Assembly: GCA_036023115.1 (NCBI GenBank)
Contig: JAYKKT010000047.1
Coordinates: forward strand, 911,501 to 975,500
DNA from: Brasenia schreberi
Taxonomy: Eukaryota > Streptophyta > Magnoliopsida > Nymphaeales > Cabombaceae
Length of the DNA: 64,000 nt
Direction of reading: 5' to 3'
Positions 34,901 through 49,135 of this stretch are shown piece by piece. Each line of letters opens with the position of its first letter. The first letter of the stretch is position 1. The notes under the pieces are model-generated. The model ran no database searches, was not told the DNA's origin, and saw nothing but the letters and a program-made list of their open reading frames with translations. The translations under genes and the position numbers were made by a program.

Positions 34901-36208
34901 TTTGTCTCTAATCCAGTAAAAGTTTGTGTGTGAGAGAGAGAGAGACAGTACATGAGCTTGTGACAGAAGCACACCACCCTTTTATGTGGTTGTTTATATA
35001 ATAAGTATCGGGTAATTTAGAGGTCTCCTTGTAATTACTGTTAAGAGTTGACTAAGGAATATAGTAAGTTGGTAACTAGCTAGAGTTTTGGACTGTCAAA
35101 GGTAAGACCAATGAATAGTGCTGTTAGACTGAAAGAAGCTCTGCATAAGAGGAAAAATAAAGAGAAATAATCTGAAGATTATGCTGCTTTGAAAAGTAAT
35201 TTGTGCAAGAGGTGAAATGTCTAGCCTCCTATGTACCTTATACGTTCACAACCATCTACAAGTTTGGAGTAGATTGTGACTTGAGTTTGCTTCAAACACC
35301 TTGTTAAACTGTATTAGACCTTTTTGGCGACTAAAGGGACTGGTCAAACTTTAGTTGAATGATCGCTGTGCTATATGGTATCCTATCTTGCACTTCTTTT
35401 CCAAATTAAATCGTGTTGTGATAGACGGTTGTCATTATTGTGACGTCTTTTCTTCATAACTGATTCCTTTTGGTTTGTTGATATCCTTATTTTGCTCCTT
35501 TCCTGCTGTTTGCAGCATAAGAAAACTATACTAAGAACTGCCAAATTATGGTTCACTTTCTACACGTTAGGTTTAAGAACTAGCAATGTAATTGTGGTTC
35601 CCGTAACTTGTAGATAAAAGATTATAAGTTTTGCTTCAAAAACGAACATATCAGGCTTGTTGAGGATTAACAAGTGCAAATGAGAAGTGAGGATTTGGAA
35701 GCTAATTCTTTTGTATATTGATTGCCTATTAATTTTTATTATTCTTGGTTGAAATATCAATGGTATCTACGTTAAGCTATAATCCTTGTTTTACTCTGGG
35801 TAGTTTTATTGATGATATATTTATGGTCATGAATTCATTGTCCGACAGTGATGGAACAATTCTTGGGAAAGCTAATCTAGCTTTGGTTCATCCGTTTTCT
35901 ACATTTTGATCAACTTGTTTCCCATTAATAAGAGTCTTTTGGCCATTCTTCTCTGCTAGTTCTGAATTTCATAGTTACCTCTAGTTAGATACAATATCAT
36001 TGGTTGGTTGGCTCTCATGGACGTCCTAGAGCAGGTCGAAATCACATGCTGTGGGCAGCCGGTTGTCCCAGGCCTTGCAATGCATAACCTTGTGGATTTG
36101 TGGCTGCGAAAGGCATCCACTTCGAAAAAAGTAGCAGCTGCTTCAGGTTCCTCGGCGAAAGATTTGGTTATGGTGCTTGTGTATGCAAGGAAGCCTTCAG
36201 TCCCTTAG
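28639..36208 (+). CDS. DRIP2: RING-RAWUL E3 ubiquitin ligase, DRIP (DREB2A-interacting protein) type
   Basis: Nuclear E3 ligase family that ubiquitinates the drought regulator DREB2A in Arabidopsis. Exons: 28639-28753, 29695-29794, 30723-31044, 31796-32220, 32389-32439, 34479-34551, 36035-36208, all GT-AG. Phases agree and give 419 aa, essentially the Arabidopsis length. The N-terminus has a C3HC4 RING: C19, C22, C35, H37, C40, C43, C56, C59 in LTCPLCKK, ISECLHTFCRRCIYEKLTD and SCPTCNIDLG. PLEKLRPDHNLEDVRNKIFP follows. The middle is basic and low in complexity, with GLWKPLNCLFEAATRPK. The C-terminal RAWUL domain runs from about residue 325 (ITACYLRIKDGNIPVSLIMK) to the end (VMVLVYARKPSVP). 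The start is the ATG of MTTQVVKVRR; the frame stays open upstream but has no family similarity there. DRIP1 cannot be excluded. Confidence 0.95.
28934..28990. repeat. (CT)28 microsatellite in DRIP intron 1
   Basis: Uninterrupted CT tract in the 941-bp first intron. A shorter (CT)n lies directly after the intron donor at 28760-28780. Confidence 0.95.
33864..33986 (+). mobile_element. SINE, family B copy in DRIP intron 5
   Basis: GAGCATTAGCTCAACTAG, then GGTGGTGAGTTTGATTGCCG and GGGCGTGTG. A short direct repeat TTAAAACCT flanks it at 33855-33863 and 33987-33995, consistent with a target-site duplication. Confidence 0.65.
34650..34980. repeat. Unidentified GC-richer insert in DRIP intron 6
   Basis: Base composition differs from the surrounding AT-rich intron (34552-36034), with phrases such as TCCCTCGCGGCCCTGATAAA and CAAATGTGGGACTTATG. 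It ends in a short (GA)n. It is probably a decayed dispersed repeat; I could not match it to another copy here. Confidence 0.3.
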
Positions 36209-36794
36209 GGTTTGTCATTTGGGTACAAACACCTTATTTTCCAATCCCCATCTTTGTTGAGATGTTAGTGGTGAATTACGTAGCCCATCTTCTTATTGCT
36301 GGCAGCTGTTTTCATGCAGGGTCATCCCGTGCTGCTAATGCTGCTGATTGTAAAGGTTGCATAATCTATCTTGTTCACGTACACATGCAGGTGCGCATAT
36401 GTGTGTGTGTGAGAGAGAGAGAGTTTGGTTCATTATCCTCTATATAATATGGTCAAGAATGGATTGTCTGGTGGGTTTATGCCAACTTAATAGGCACTAG
36501 AATCAAACTATGAAAGCAACAAGGCAAAAGAGAAAAGATTTCAAGTCCTCTCTGTCTCCAAGTTCTTTTTTATTTGTCTTTCAATTATTGAATTCAGGAA
36601 CAATATGGTTGTAGATATTCAATCTGCTTTTGGGACATAAAACTAAGGTATGAAATCCCAAGGAATGTGAAATGAGTTAGTTGGATAAAATATATTGTAC
36701 CTTAGAACTATTAGCTACTAAGGGAGCTTTTGTTATCAGGCTCTCGATATTTGAACCTTGAATGTTGTTTAATTAGTGAGTTATTTATATTTCA

Positions 36795-39498
36795 ACAACT
36801 AAGCCTTTTCTCATACTAGATGGCTCGACTACATGGATTCTTTGTTTCCACAGAGCCCTATCATGTGTCATGCTAGCAATTAACTCAATATAAACTAAAT
36901 CATTCTTTATTGTTTCTTTTCAATACTTTTGTGGTCGTCTTCTTTATCTTTTAACACTTTCACAATAGTTTTTCATATCTTCTTACGAGAGCATCTTTCT
37001 ACATGTTCAAACCATTTTCAACGATTTCCTCTCATTTTATCCTCTATTGGTGCTATTCCTAGTTTGTTTCTAATAACCTCATTATGTATACGGTCTTCTC
37101 TTGTATGACCACTCGTCCATCTCAACATCTTCATTTCTACTACATACATCTTTTGTACATATTGATGATTAATTGTCCAACACTTGGAATCATAAAACAT
37201 TACAGGTCTAATTATTAATGTATAATATGTTTCTTTCAACTTTAGTGGTATCTTCTTATCACATAGAATACTTGATGTCTCTCCATTTTAACCAATCGGC
37301 ATCAATTTCATGCGTAACATTTCCATCAATTTTTTCATCACTCCAAAAAATTGACTCTAGGTATTTAAAACTTTCCTGGTGAAGGATACAATGTGTGTAA
37401 AATGTGTGTCAATATTAATTTCTATGTCCTCTCAAGTACCCAAATGATCAAACTTACATTCCATACATTTTCCTTTTGTTCTGGTAAGTCGGAAGCTTTT
37501 TCTTTCTAATGTTTCTCTCCATAGTTATAATTTCCTATTTACTTTTTCCTTAGGCTCATCCACTAACACAATATCATATGCAAATAGCATACACCAAGGT
37601 ACTTCAAATATGTTTTGTTAACTTATCAATAATCAATATAAATAAATATGAACCACCATCATACATGTCTCTTATAAGATTTATGTATGTCAATGGGATA
37701 CCTCTCTTGATACCCTATAATAAGCTTTTTCTAGATCAATAAATATCATGTGAATGTTTTTTTTTGCTTTAAAATGTTCTATAAGACGTCTTAATAGGTG
37801 AATCGCTTTAATAGTATATTTGTCGGTCATGAAATAATTTTTCATCTATTTTTTATATCATCATTCGTCACTAGGATCTTTTAATCCTCATCTTTCGTGC
37901 ATCTAACAAAAATAAGATCCTTAGTTTTCTTATCTTTATCCTTAGCTATCTTAAAAATGTCTTTTTCACCTTCTTTTGAATTAAGTTTTTTTATATAAAT
38001 TCTCCTAAATTTTAACTTTTGTTTTACTAACAATCTTTCTTTGCTTTCTGATAAGGCTCCCAAGTTTCACTAGTCTTCTTGTTATAATGCAATTTGTAAC
38101 ATGTCTTTTTTGCCTCAATTTTATCTTTCACCACTTCACTCCACCATCAAACTTCTTTTTGTGCCGGTATGTCTCCCTTAGATTTTTGCATAACACTTCT
38201 TTTTACACTTCCATGATATGTATAGCCATATTGTTCCACATATCATATGGTTTACCTACATAATTCACATCATCTCCTTGAATAACTTTCTGTTTAGATA
38301 TATAGTTCCTTTTTCACATTTGAGGTTCTACCATTTGGTCTGAATAGATCTATGTAGTCTATTCTTCTTTGACAACTTTTTTACCTACAAATCCATTACT
38401 AAAAGTCGATGTTGAGTAGTTAATCTTTCTCTTTGACTTTGCAATCTTTACGGCATGATCTATCTTTTTCCCAACATAAAAAATAATCAATTCCTGTTTG
38501 TGACAAACCACTATTATAAGTAATTGAATGTTCTTGTCATTTTTTGAAAATTGTATTGGCTATAAAGAGATAAAAAGTCATATCAAAATTTAAATTTTTT
38601 TTACCCTTCTTATTTATATCTCCAAAACCGTAGTTTCCATGAATACGTTGATATCTTAATGCCCTTTTACCGACATGTTTATTTAAGTCTTCTCCAAAAC
38701 AAATCATCTCTCTTTGTAGAATTCTTTGAATTATCTTATCTAACTCCTTCCAAAAAGCCTTTTTATATTATCTTCTAATCCTACTTAGAGTGCGTAAGTA
38801 CAAATTGTATTCAAAGTCTCCATTTTGAACTTTTTTCTTTTATTAGTACCATAATTTAAAACCTTAGTCACTCTATTGTTGTATGTTTGCTACGCTATTC
38901 TTTAAATTTTTATTTATAATAATACCAACTCAACTTCAAGCCTCTTACTTTCTTGAGTACCATAATTTAAAACTTGTTATCTCTTTTGTTTTTTCTTCAA
39001 CCCATTTTATCTCTTGTAAGCATATGATGTGAATCTTTCTCTTAATCATAGTATCTACCACTTCTATTAACTTGTCGGTTCCAATATTTCAAGTATCAAT
39101 ATGAATCTTATTATCTAGGACCAACTTCTTTATCTCCCCATCCATTAATGCTTAAAATATGGAGACCATCGTTGTAACTTGTTCAATACGTTCGGGCAAT
39201 AATGTAGCGGGACTAACTTCTTTACCTATATTTATTCATGATATAAAAACCCTCGATGCAATTGATTTACTACATTCAGGTAAAGATGTAGAGACCCTTG
39301 CTTACTTTTCACTGCATTCGGCTTCTGCAATGCATAAGTAAGAGAGAACGCCTCAATGCAATACTGATAATTTGTAGAATCTATATTAGATAAGTTCGAC
39401 AAAGTTTTACGTTGGTTGTCGGAAGCCTAACGCAACCCACTTTCTTTATCTAGACTTGGGATCGGTTATGCAAGGGTGACCCTTTACCTTGGCGGAGT
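36795..39498 (-). mobile_element. Near-complete RTE-type LINE with 18-bp target-site duplication
   Basis: A 2.7-kb non-LTR retrotransposon inserted on the minus strand 0.6 kb past DRIP. It is flanked by an exact direct repeat, TGAGTTATTTATATTTCA, at 36777-36794 and 39499-39516. Read on the minus strand, a GC-richer 5' leader starts at 39498. An endonuclease start follows near 39090 (DTMIKRKIHIICLQE). Near 38060-37880 is VKQKLKFRRIYIKKLNSKE-type sequence, and near 37240-37020 the end of the reverse transcriptase region (RPVMFYDSKCWTINHQYVQK). The 3' end is the family tail GGCTTAGTTGTTG. Many stops and frameshifts mean it cannot move by itself. At 2.7 kb it is shorter than usual for RTE elements, so internal deletions are likely. 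Confidence 0.9.
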
Positions 39499-39516
39499 TG
39501 AGTTATTTATATTTCA

Positions 39517-40429
<913 letters not shown>

Positions 40430-42805
40430 GGTGGTTCTTTATACTTTGTGATATTTATTGATGATTATTTTAGAAAATTATGAGTTTATATTTTGAAAAC
40501 AAAGGATCTAAGTATTTGGATACTTTTAAGGTTGAGAGACAAACATGAAAAAGTTGAAGTGTATAAGATCAGACGATGAAGGTGAATATTTAGAGTCATT
40601 TGATACTTATTGCACTGAAGATATCCTAGCTGAATGGTCTAGCAGAAAGAATGAACCAGATCTTGACAGAGAAAGTCAAAGCTTTACTTCCTAAGTCAAA
40701 TTGTCAAAGTCATTTTGGAGTAAGGTTTTAAGCACTACACTTCATATTTTAAATCTCTCACCTTATGTTCTCTTGCAATTTAAGGCTCTCAATAAAATAT
40801 GGTTTGATAAGAAAGTGTAGTCACCTTAGAGTATTTGAATATAAGATACTTGTTCATGTGCCTAAAGATGAGAGATGTAAAAGCTTGATATTAAAACAAG
40901 ACATTGTATTTTTTTGGGATATGGATATGATGAATTGTATTATAGGTGATATATCATATTGAGAAGAAAATTATTATGAGCAAACATGTAATTTTTGTAG
41001 GAAATCAGACATAGAGGATATCAACAAAGAAAGTTTGCAAAGTGCCTTGTCTAAGGCAGATTACATCCTTATAAATATTGACATAATAACTCCATCTCAG
41101 CCTAGAGTAGAATATATAGTTGATGCAAAAGATGTATTAGAAGTGTCAACTGTGAATACAATCCAACTATAAGGTATTAGGAGATCTTTTAAAGCTAGAC
41201 ACATTCTAGAAGGTAATTTCCTAATGAATACATTTTGCTCACTAACAGTGAAAAGGCCGAGTGCTATAAAGAAATCACACACACAATGAATTGAGGCTAT
41301 GAAAGAAGAGATGAAGTCTCGTCATGATAATGACACTTATGAGTTGATGAAGTTGCTTGAAAGCAAAAAAGCTCTTAAAAAAATGAATTTTCAGGTTGAA
41401 GTAAGATCAATATATTTCAAGGCTTAGGTACAAGGCAAGATGTGGTGAAATGCTTCCATCAAAGGAAATATATTGATTTTGATGAGATATTTTATTTTGT
41501 TGTTAAAATGTCTTCTATTCGTATTATTTTAGGCTTAGCTACAAACCTAGATTTGAGAGTGAAGTAAATGAATGTGAATACTGCTTTCTTGCGTGGTGAT
41601 TTGAAAGAAGACATGTACACAAAACAATGAGAGGAATTTATAGAAGAAGGAAAAGGGGAGTATATGTGTAAGTTGAAGAAGAGTATATATATATGGTTTG
41701 AAACAAGTTCTAAGACAGTGGTACATGAAGATTGAATATGTCATGGAGAAGAAAAGCTAAAGAATACATCTTCATATCATTGTGTATTTGTGTGGAGATT
41801 CTCATATGATGAATTTATCATACTTTTATTGTATGTAAATGACATGTTGATTGTAGGTAAGAATCTCTCAAGAATTGCATGTTTTAAAAAGCAATTGCGC
41901 AAGTCTTTTACTATGAAAGACTTGGGACCAACTATGAAGATTTGAGCATTTAGATGCACAGGAATAGAGAGAAAAAAGAGCACTTCTTATCTTAGAAAAA
42001 TTTGAGAAGGTACTTTCATATTCAACATTGGCAATGTTAAGGTGGTTAACACCCCCTGTTACAAAGCATCTTAAATTAGGTGCATATCAATGTCCTTCCA
42101 TGAAGAGAAGAAAGAGATGAGTCTCGTTCCTTATTTGTTGTGGGTAGTCTCATGTATGCTATTGTTTATAGTAGGACAAACATAGCACATGCAATTAGTA
42201 TGGTTAATAGATTTTTGTTTAATCATCGAAAGAAACATTCAAATGAATTTAAGTGGATATTGAGGTATCTAAAGGGTATAATTGGTTTAAGATTGTGCTT
42301 TAGACATGAGAAGCCAGAGCTTGTATGTTATACAAATTCATATTTGGGATGTGATCTTGACAATTCCAGGTCTACCTCAGGTTGCTTGGTTATTTTTGTA
42401 GAAGCATCACTTGGTAGCCTAGATTTCAGAAGTTAATTACTTTATCAACTATCGAAAGCAAAGCTATGAAGGTGTCAACTGGTTATTTTGGATGAGAGAG
42501 TTCACGCAAGAACTTAACTTATGCAATCGAGGTATGTGTCATATTGTGATAATCAAAGTGCTATTGTCTTGCAAAGCACAAAACTTTTTGCTTCAAGATG
42601 AAGCACATGAATAAAAGATATCATTGGATAAGATCAATCTTACAAGAAAAGATGTTAGAAGTGGAGAAAATACACATTGATGACAATCCTTTGAATACGT
42701 TGACTGATATTGTTACCATTGAAAAGCATGGACTTTGCAGAATGTTGGTGGGTGGGTATGAAGTTCGTCTATTCTTTTATAAGTAAAGATTGTGACCCTT
42801 TTGGT
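40430..42805 (+). mobile_element. Decayed Ty1/copia retrotransposon pol region
   Basis: In order: integrase core (FIDDY near 40457, NGLAERMNQILTEKVKALL near 40630), integrase end (HLRVFEYKILVHVPKDERCK), and reverse transcriptase (IEAMKEEMKS near 41290; FVVKMSSIRIILGLA near 41495; MNVNTAFLRGDLKEDMYTKQ near 41570; LLLYVNDMLIVGKN near 41826). RNase H follows (GSLMYAIVYSRTNIAHAISM from 42140, then WILRYLKGIIGLRLCF and NSRSTSGCLV). Stops and frameshifts interrupt every domain. A purine-rich AGAGGGGGAG near 42809 could be the polypurine tract. I did not identify paired LTRs. Confidence 0.9.
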
Positions 42806-44160
42806 TAGAGGGGGAGTTTGATGGCATTTTTGCTCTTTTAAGTTCCAGCCAAGGGGGCCACTTAGATGACACATTGTATGCAAATTTCAATTTTGCGGAA
42901 CCTCGATTCCCAACAACCTTCTTAAAAGACATGAACGAATTAGAAATAGGGTTTTTAGGACTTACCTCCAATCACTCCAAATGTGTGTGGACCCGTGTTA
43001 GTTCTTTTTAAAAATGTCTTATCCCACTGGACAAAGGTCAACATTTGCTCTAACAATTTATTTACTAATTCAAATGAAAAATTCCTTTACACTTGATAAA
43101 AGGTGAGCAACAAAAGGGGTTACTTGATATACAATTGTGGGTAGGTTGTTCTAAGAGTGCTCTATGGGAGATTTAGGTTTTCTAAAGAGGTAACTAGGGT
43201 TTCTAAATAGGGCAGACTTGGTCGAATGGAGTTAGATGTCTTGGATTCTTAATTTGGGTTACCAAAATAACACTTTTATCTTGAATAAATCTATGTAGGT
43301 TCCTAGGGGCAGATTATGGCTGGTTTTAATTGGATAACTAATGAATAAAGGGGATTCAACTAGGTTGGATTATGTTGGATAAATTATAAGGAACTTATGG
43401 GATAATTTGGGTAATGGGGTTAGTCTTTTTAGCTATGATTCAATTATGGGACAACAAGCATCAAGGATTTCTTAGATGGCCTAATTCCTTGAAGGCTTAT
43501 ATGAATATCATGCACTTGATCAAGAAATTTCAATAATAAAGTATAGAATTTTGATGTATGCTAAATAAATTTTTAGAGCTTATAATATGCAAAGCAATGA
43601 GCCTATAATATAACTATTATGATACTAATGCAAAATGAAACTTAATTACCATGCAAGATATATGTTAACTAATATGTAATGATCAATGACACAATTTAGC
43701 ATAAAAATTTGATACCCGATGGTGTTTTGGAATATAATGGTCCTATATAAATCTAAGAGTGAAGAATATTAATGATATAACCTGCATGCAATGGTTAATG
43801 TAATAAAACTAATTACTATGAAACTATAATAAGAACTCTGATGTTATTTTTATTTTTTGTTATGTAATGCAATACTAATAATATAAGAGATTGACCTATG
43901 GATGCAAGGCAACTAAGATGAATTATCAAAATAATGAAAAAGAAAATCAAAATATATACTTTAGTTGGAGAAGACTTTAATCAAGCACCCTCCACTCTTT
44001 TTAATTGGAAGCACTCACATACATACTTAAACAAAGAAGGTAGAAGAAGAAGGAATAAAAAAGTTCTTAAAATTTTTTGGATGGCTCTTGAATCTTATAT
44101 GCTTTTTTTATTTTTTTTGGATGTTTACTATGATAAAGGAAACCCATTTTTATAGAAGAC
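42806..44160. other. Possible 3' LTR or leader remnants after the copia pol
   Basis: Follows the putative polypurine tract with TGATGGCATTT. Around 43930-44160 there is an LTR-like passage ending CCCATTTTTATAGAAGAC. Repeat boundaries cannot be fixed from one copy. No gene was recognised. Confidence 0.35.
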
Positions 44161-44689
44161 AGCTGAAGTACACAAAATTAAAAAGTTTACAATGATTTTG
44201 CAATAAAATTTTAGCAATTACACTTTTTATTTTCAATTCTAATGAGTAAGAAAGTCTATCAAGTAAATAACAAGTCTTTTAAGGCAATTATTAGCCTTTT
44301 CCTTTATGAAAATTGATTATGTTGTATTTAGGATGTTTAATCCTTTTTTATATAGGTTATAACTGGGCATCCTCCACCTTAGCCTAATATAGCTCCTTTT
44401 CCATTCAATGCAAAACATGTTATCTTGAGAACAAACTTAATTATTTTATAACTTAGTCCAACTATAATATTACCTTAGCATGGATAATCTAAAATAGGTT
44501 ACTCAAATATGGGTCAATCCATGTAGATATGTGCATCAAATATGAGGAGAACCATATAGGGTGATAGATGGGTTAGGATACATGAATGTAGGTTAACCAA
44601 GTAACCAAGTAGGTCAAGGTCATCAAGGAGTAAAACCATGGGTCAAGTGAACCAATTAGATTAACTTATTTGACTTTTCAAAAACTAAT

Positions 44690-45350
44690 TAACATTTTTA
44701 TTCAAGCATATAACATGTACCTAAGCTCATAATTCAAATTTGACTTTCCAAAACCTTAATTACATAATTCAGATTTTTATAACTTTTTAAATCCATGAAT
44801 GTACAATTTAAATTTATGACTTTCTAAATCCATGAGCATATAAATAAGATATTATGTCTTTCTAAATTTTATGAATATATAATTCAGATTTATATATTTT
44901 CCAAATCCAAAAATAAGGTTTTCAACTTTTCAAATCCTTGAATCAGCTTTTCAAATCCTTCAATTTTATGAATTATGGTTAACTCTCTAAACTCATGGCC
45001 ATAATTAAAATTTTCAAAATTTGGAGATCATAAATATATAATTCACATTTATTTACCTTCCAAATCCAAAAAATTAGGTTTTCAAATTCCTAAACCCAAA
45101 AAACAGGTTTTTGGACTTTCCAAACCCCTAAATCATCTTTTTAAACTTTTCAAATCCATAAACTTGATTCAAATTTTTGAAATTTGGAAATGATAAATGT
45201 ATATAATTATATATAATCTAAATTTTTGAACTTTTTTTTTGAAAATCTTTGAATAGAATTCAATTTTTTGAAAAGTTTTGAAAACCATAAAATTCATATT
45301 TTGAAATCTTTTTGAATAAGATTCAAATTTTAGAAACTTACCATATATAA
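44690..45350. repeat. Degenerate short-motif array (CTTTCCAAATCC type)
   Basis: The phrase CTTTYCAAATCCATGAA and near variants recurs about a dozen times with irregular 40-70 bp spacing (for example near 44820, 44900, 44930, 45060, 45115, 45145). It is an ancient, eroded tandem array in very AT-rich DNA. Confidence 0.6.
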
Positions 45351-46481
45351 GAAGAGACATTTTTCAAAGTATATTTCCAACCAAATTTATACATCAAATC
45401 TATCGTGCATCATATTTGGATCCAAATCTATACATCATATTCATAGTCATAGTCAACCATGGTTAAAAACTTACCATACGTGCACGTCCATGATCCCACA
45501 ATGGTTACCTATAGTTGTCTTTTTGCTTAAATATTCATGATTTTCAAAATAATTTCACGTATTTTAAAAATGAATATTTAAAACCGGTTATATGAACCAA
45601 ATGAAGAGTTTTCTTAAGGAAACTTTTTGGTATTTACATGCACCTATGTGACACGTATGGGCATGCACCTATCCGATTTGGGCATGAGAAAGATTCGATT
45701 TAACCCGGTTTGTCAAGTAGCAGTGTTGCATTGCTACCGGTCCACCGTTCAACCCATAACCAAGCTGGGGTTTGAACCTGCCCATGCCATAACTGGTCAA
45801 TCGTAATCAGTATCATAATGGATCAAGGGCTCTTTTCAGTTCGGTTATGGTTTATGACTTTTAGAAACCAAATCGGAACAGGTCGTCTAAAATTCAATTC
45901 TTTTTTTAAAAAATGTCATAAAAGCCCAATAACACGTCGATAAGTATCCTAAACCAGTCTTAGCCTTTTCAAAGGAAAAAAAAAACATTCACCAAGATGA
46001 TTGATTCTATATGCCTCAGCATCTTACTGTGTACCCGCCTCTTAGCGTATGGTATCCTATGCTTTAAGCCATTTGCCACAAGGGTCAATATCATATCGTA
46101 AATGATGATTGATTCTATACTTTTGATGCACACTACGCACATTATACACACAATGTCGAAGCATTAGTTATTACCGATAATCCTTCAATGGACAAGTGCA
46201 TCACTTTCTTCTTTTAAGAACAGTTGATGGCACTGGTGGATCTAGAAACTCTTTTGGGATGGGGCATATAGTCTCTTGAATGGTTTCAAGTAGGGGTAAA
46301 CTATGTATTATAGCTCATGGATGTCACTATTTTTCAAAATTTCATGGTGTGAACACCCCACCACGGCTCAATGTAGATCCACCACTGGCTGATGGGAGGT
46401 GATTTTGATAATGATCACGGTCCCATGGATGTGCACTTTTTTTAGACTTTCAACGATTGTCGACAAAGGACCAAGGTTACT
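45351..46481. other. AT-rich intergenic region, no gene recognised
   Basis: Decayed CCGGTT-type repeat near 45680-45870; otherwise nothing recognised. Confidence 0.45.
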
Positions 46482-46589
46482 GCACAGAGAACATTATCTC
46501 ACCTGGTTAACGGGTCGGCTAGTTGAAGGTCGTTAGTTCGATACCTGCAGTGTGTAATCTGCCTTTGGCCACCCCATTGCAGCAAAAGA
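46482..46589 (+). mobile_element. SINE, family A copy
   Basis: TCTCACCTGGTTAACGGGTC, TAGTTGAAGGTCGTTAGTTC, GATACCTG, GGCCACCCCATTGCAGCAAA: head, B-box and tail match the copy at 7891. Confidence 0.7.
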
Positions 46590-49135
46590 AAGACCGAGGT
46601 TAATGCACAGTTACCAAGCATCAGTCATGGACGTGCACATTGTATAGATTATTGTAACCATTGTCATCAAAGATTAATTAGGTCTGCTTCTTCTAATAAA
46701 TAGACTATCTTTAAAGGGATTCGTATAACTTTTCAAGCTTTACAGATAAATTCTTTTTTTATATGAACTTTACAATGTTTTTTTTCAATAAAACTAGATA
46801 TTACATCAAACAAAGACATGGAGCTATCCTAAACCCATTACAAGGGACACATGCGACAGAAATTATATGAGGAGATACCAACAAATTTGATATATTAAAC
46901 TCATCCCCCAGTTTAAATGAAAGCAACTGGGTGCAGTGATGGATTTAAGAAGTTTTCCAGGGTGAGGTGCACTTGTATTTCATACTCAGAACATATTTGT
47001 ATTTCTTTTTATTAATAACGGACTTAAAAAAATCACATTTGTGAGTCCACCACTCCATTGGTTCAATTCAAAGATCTTGTCACCACTACATCGTCTTATG
47101 TCTTTTTTGTCCAATCTTTTCCGACGTCCATTTTGCAAGGGTTTCATCATAATCCCTCTTTGAGTTACTTCAATCATGAGTTGTCATCGTAGTTGAAAAC
47201 CCATTGTCGAGAACAAAAGCCCTCCCGCCACAACGGTAACTGTTATCTAAGACGGGTTTGATCGGTGGTTCCACTTTTGGTGCTCAAAGTCTTTGTTAAC
47301 GTGGACTTATGGTTCCATACATCCAATTTGAGTTCAAAGATTTGACACCAACAAAAAAGTGGGCACAATAACTGGACCTAGAATCCTTTCGCGGCTACTC
47401 TCTGTGACAGTAGAGGGAGAGAGGGGAGCCGTAGAAAGAAATTTTGTTATTCAGAGTATTCCAACTATCAAACAGCTGTATAAATCCCACAAAACATTGT
47501 CTGGATTACCAATGGAAACTAAGTCCCACAAAACCAGTACCTTTGTTTTTTTCTCAGATTTTTCTCGGAAGGCACGTTGGTCTTCTCTTGGCGATGCCAC
47601 TCCACCTGCAAGCCGTGAGCAGGTAATAAATAATTGCCCGTATGAGTTGGAAATTTTATGGTGGTGAAGGAGGAGGAAGCCATGGTACGGGGCAAAGGGC
47701 AGCAGGAAGGGTTTTTTGGAAAACCACAGCTGGGGGTGGCTTTGGGAAAGCAATTGTCTTGAGCGCAAACTAAACAAAGTCTTTGGCTTCCCAATCCCAC
47801 CCATGCCGTAGTTTTCCCATTACTCTTTCCTTCTGCTTTGCTTCTATTAATTCTGGATTCACCGACTATGTCGATAAAGATCATCAACAACAAAATGGGC
47901 ATCAGAGAGAAGAGGGAAGGAGTCGTGCTCGGAAGTTCATGTACGGTGAGATTGGAAATACTTTTATGAACTATTCGGTTACGCTGATATGTTTTTTCCA
48001 AACCTAGCGATGTTTTCCGTTACTCTTTCCTTCTTCTAGTGGTTATTTTCTTGTGATGATATAGTAAGTTTTTTCTGTTTTTTATTTATTCTTTTGATGC
48101 AGCAATTTCATGAGTGAGTTCCCAGTGATCCTTACCCTGTACCACTGATTCGAATAGTTTGCAGTGATTGTTTTTCCTTCCTTTTGCTTTCCGTAACCTT
48201 CAATTAGAAGTAAAGAACATGGCTTAGTGTCAATTGGAGGAATATGGTGGTTGTGAAGAAAAGGAAAGATAGAATGAGGACTTGTCTTGTCTTTGGTACC
48301 TCGAGTTGATTCAGACGGCTGAACTAGGTTCTACGGCCAACAGTCCATATGTATGAGATGGAAACTCCTTTAAGAGTGCAGATATCCTTGAAGTTTATGC
48401 AGTGCACATTTTGATAGGAAGCTTCATAAATAACCCATTAACTATTTATGAGGACACGCTTTTAGAATTTCTTATTGCAGATCATTCTAGTTACGCATTC
48501 ATTCAGGTTTATAAGCCTTTCGATGAATTATAAGAAACGGTGGATATTTTAAAGAGACACAATATGTGAAACAACGTACATTTAGGCGGGCATCTCCTTT
48601 ATCCTTACGCACTTTTTGGATATAAGTGTAGAGTAATAACTGAATTGCATCTGCAGTCCTCACTTTTCTTCCTGAAAAGGGGCAAAGTTATTAGAGTTAA
48701 GAAACGTTAAACTTTTGGGGAGCAACAGAGAAAAAGAGAGGACCAAGCACATAGCTAAATAGGAAAGTAGAGAAAAGAGTGTTACGAAACCTTTTTTCTC
48801 TTTTTGCCCCAAATGTGACAATGAGAGAGAGAGGAAGAAAGGCGTTTACTTAGACCTTGTAGCGAGTTAGTCAAAATAGTCCACCTATGTGAATCATTTT
48901 GTTTAGATCGCAGAAATGAATGCATTCATGGGAAGATAGTGGAGATTCTTTATGTTGTTGATCTCATGGAGACTCAACGAAGAGTGTGAAACTTCGTCCA
49001 ACTGAAGTCACTCAGTGGCCTTTATCTCTCCCATCACATGATGGGGCTCACATGTGGGACTCCTCTCATGTGATAAGGAAGATAGAGAAAGCTGGTTTTC
49101 TCAGCCCAAAACTTGGGTCATTGAACATAGCCTTA
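46590..49135. other. Intergenic region, no gene recognised
   Basis: Open frames at 47359-48001 overlap on both strands and match no family. The sequence between 47360 and 47900 is GC-richer than its surroundings and could be a repeat or an orphan exon, but I cannot support either. Confidence 0.4.

Noticed and set aside
47359..48007. Overlapping frames of 100-160 codons on both strands
   Set aside because: They overlap on opposite strands with no family similarity; GC-richer DNA simply leaves more frames open.
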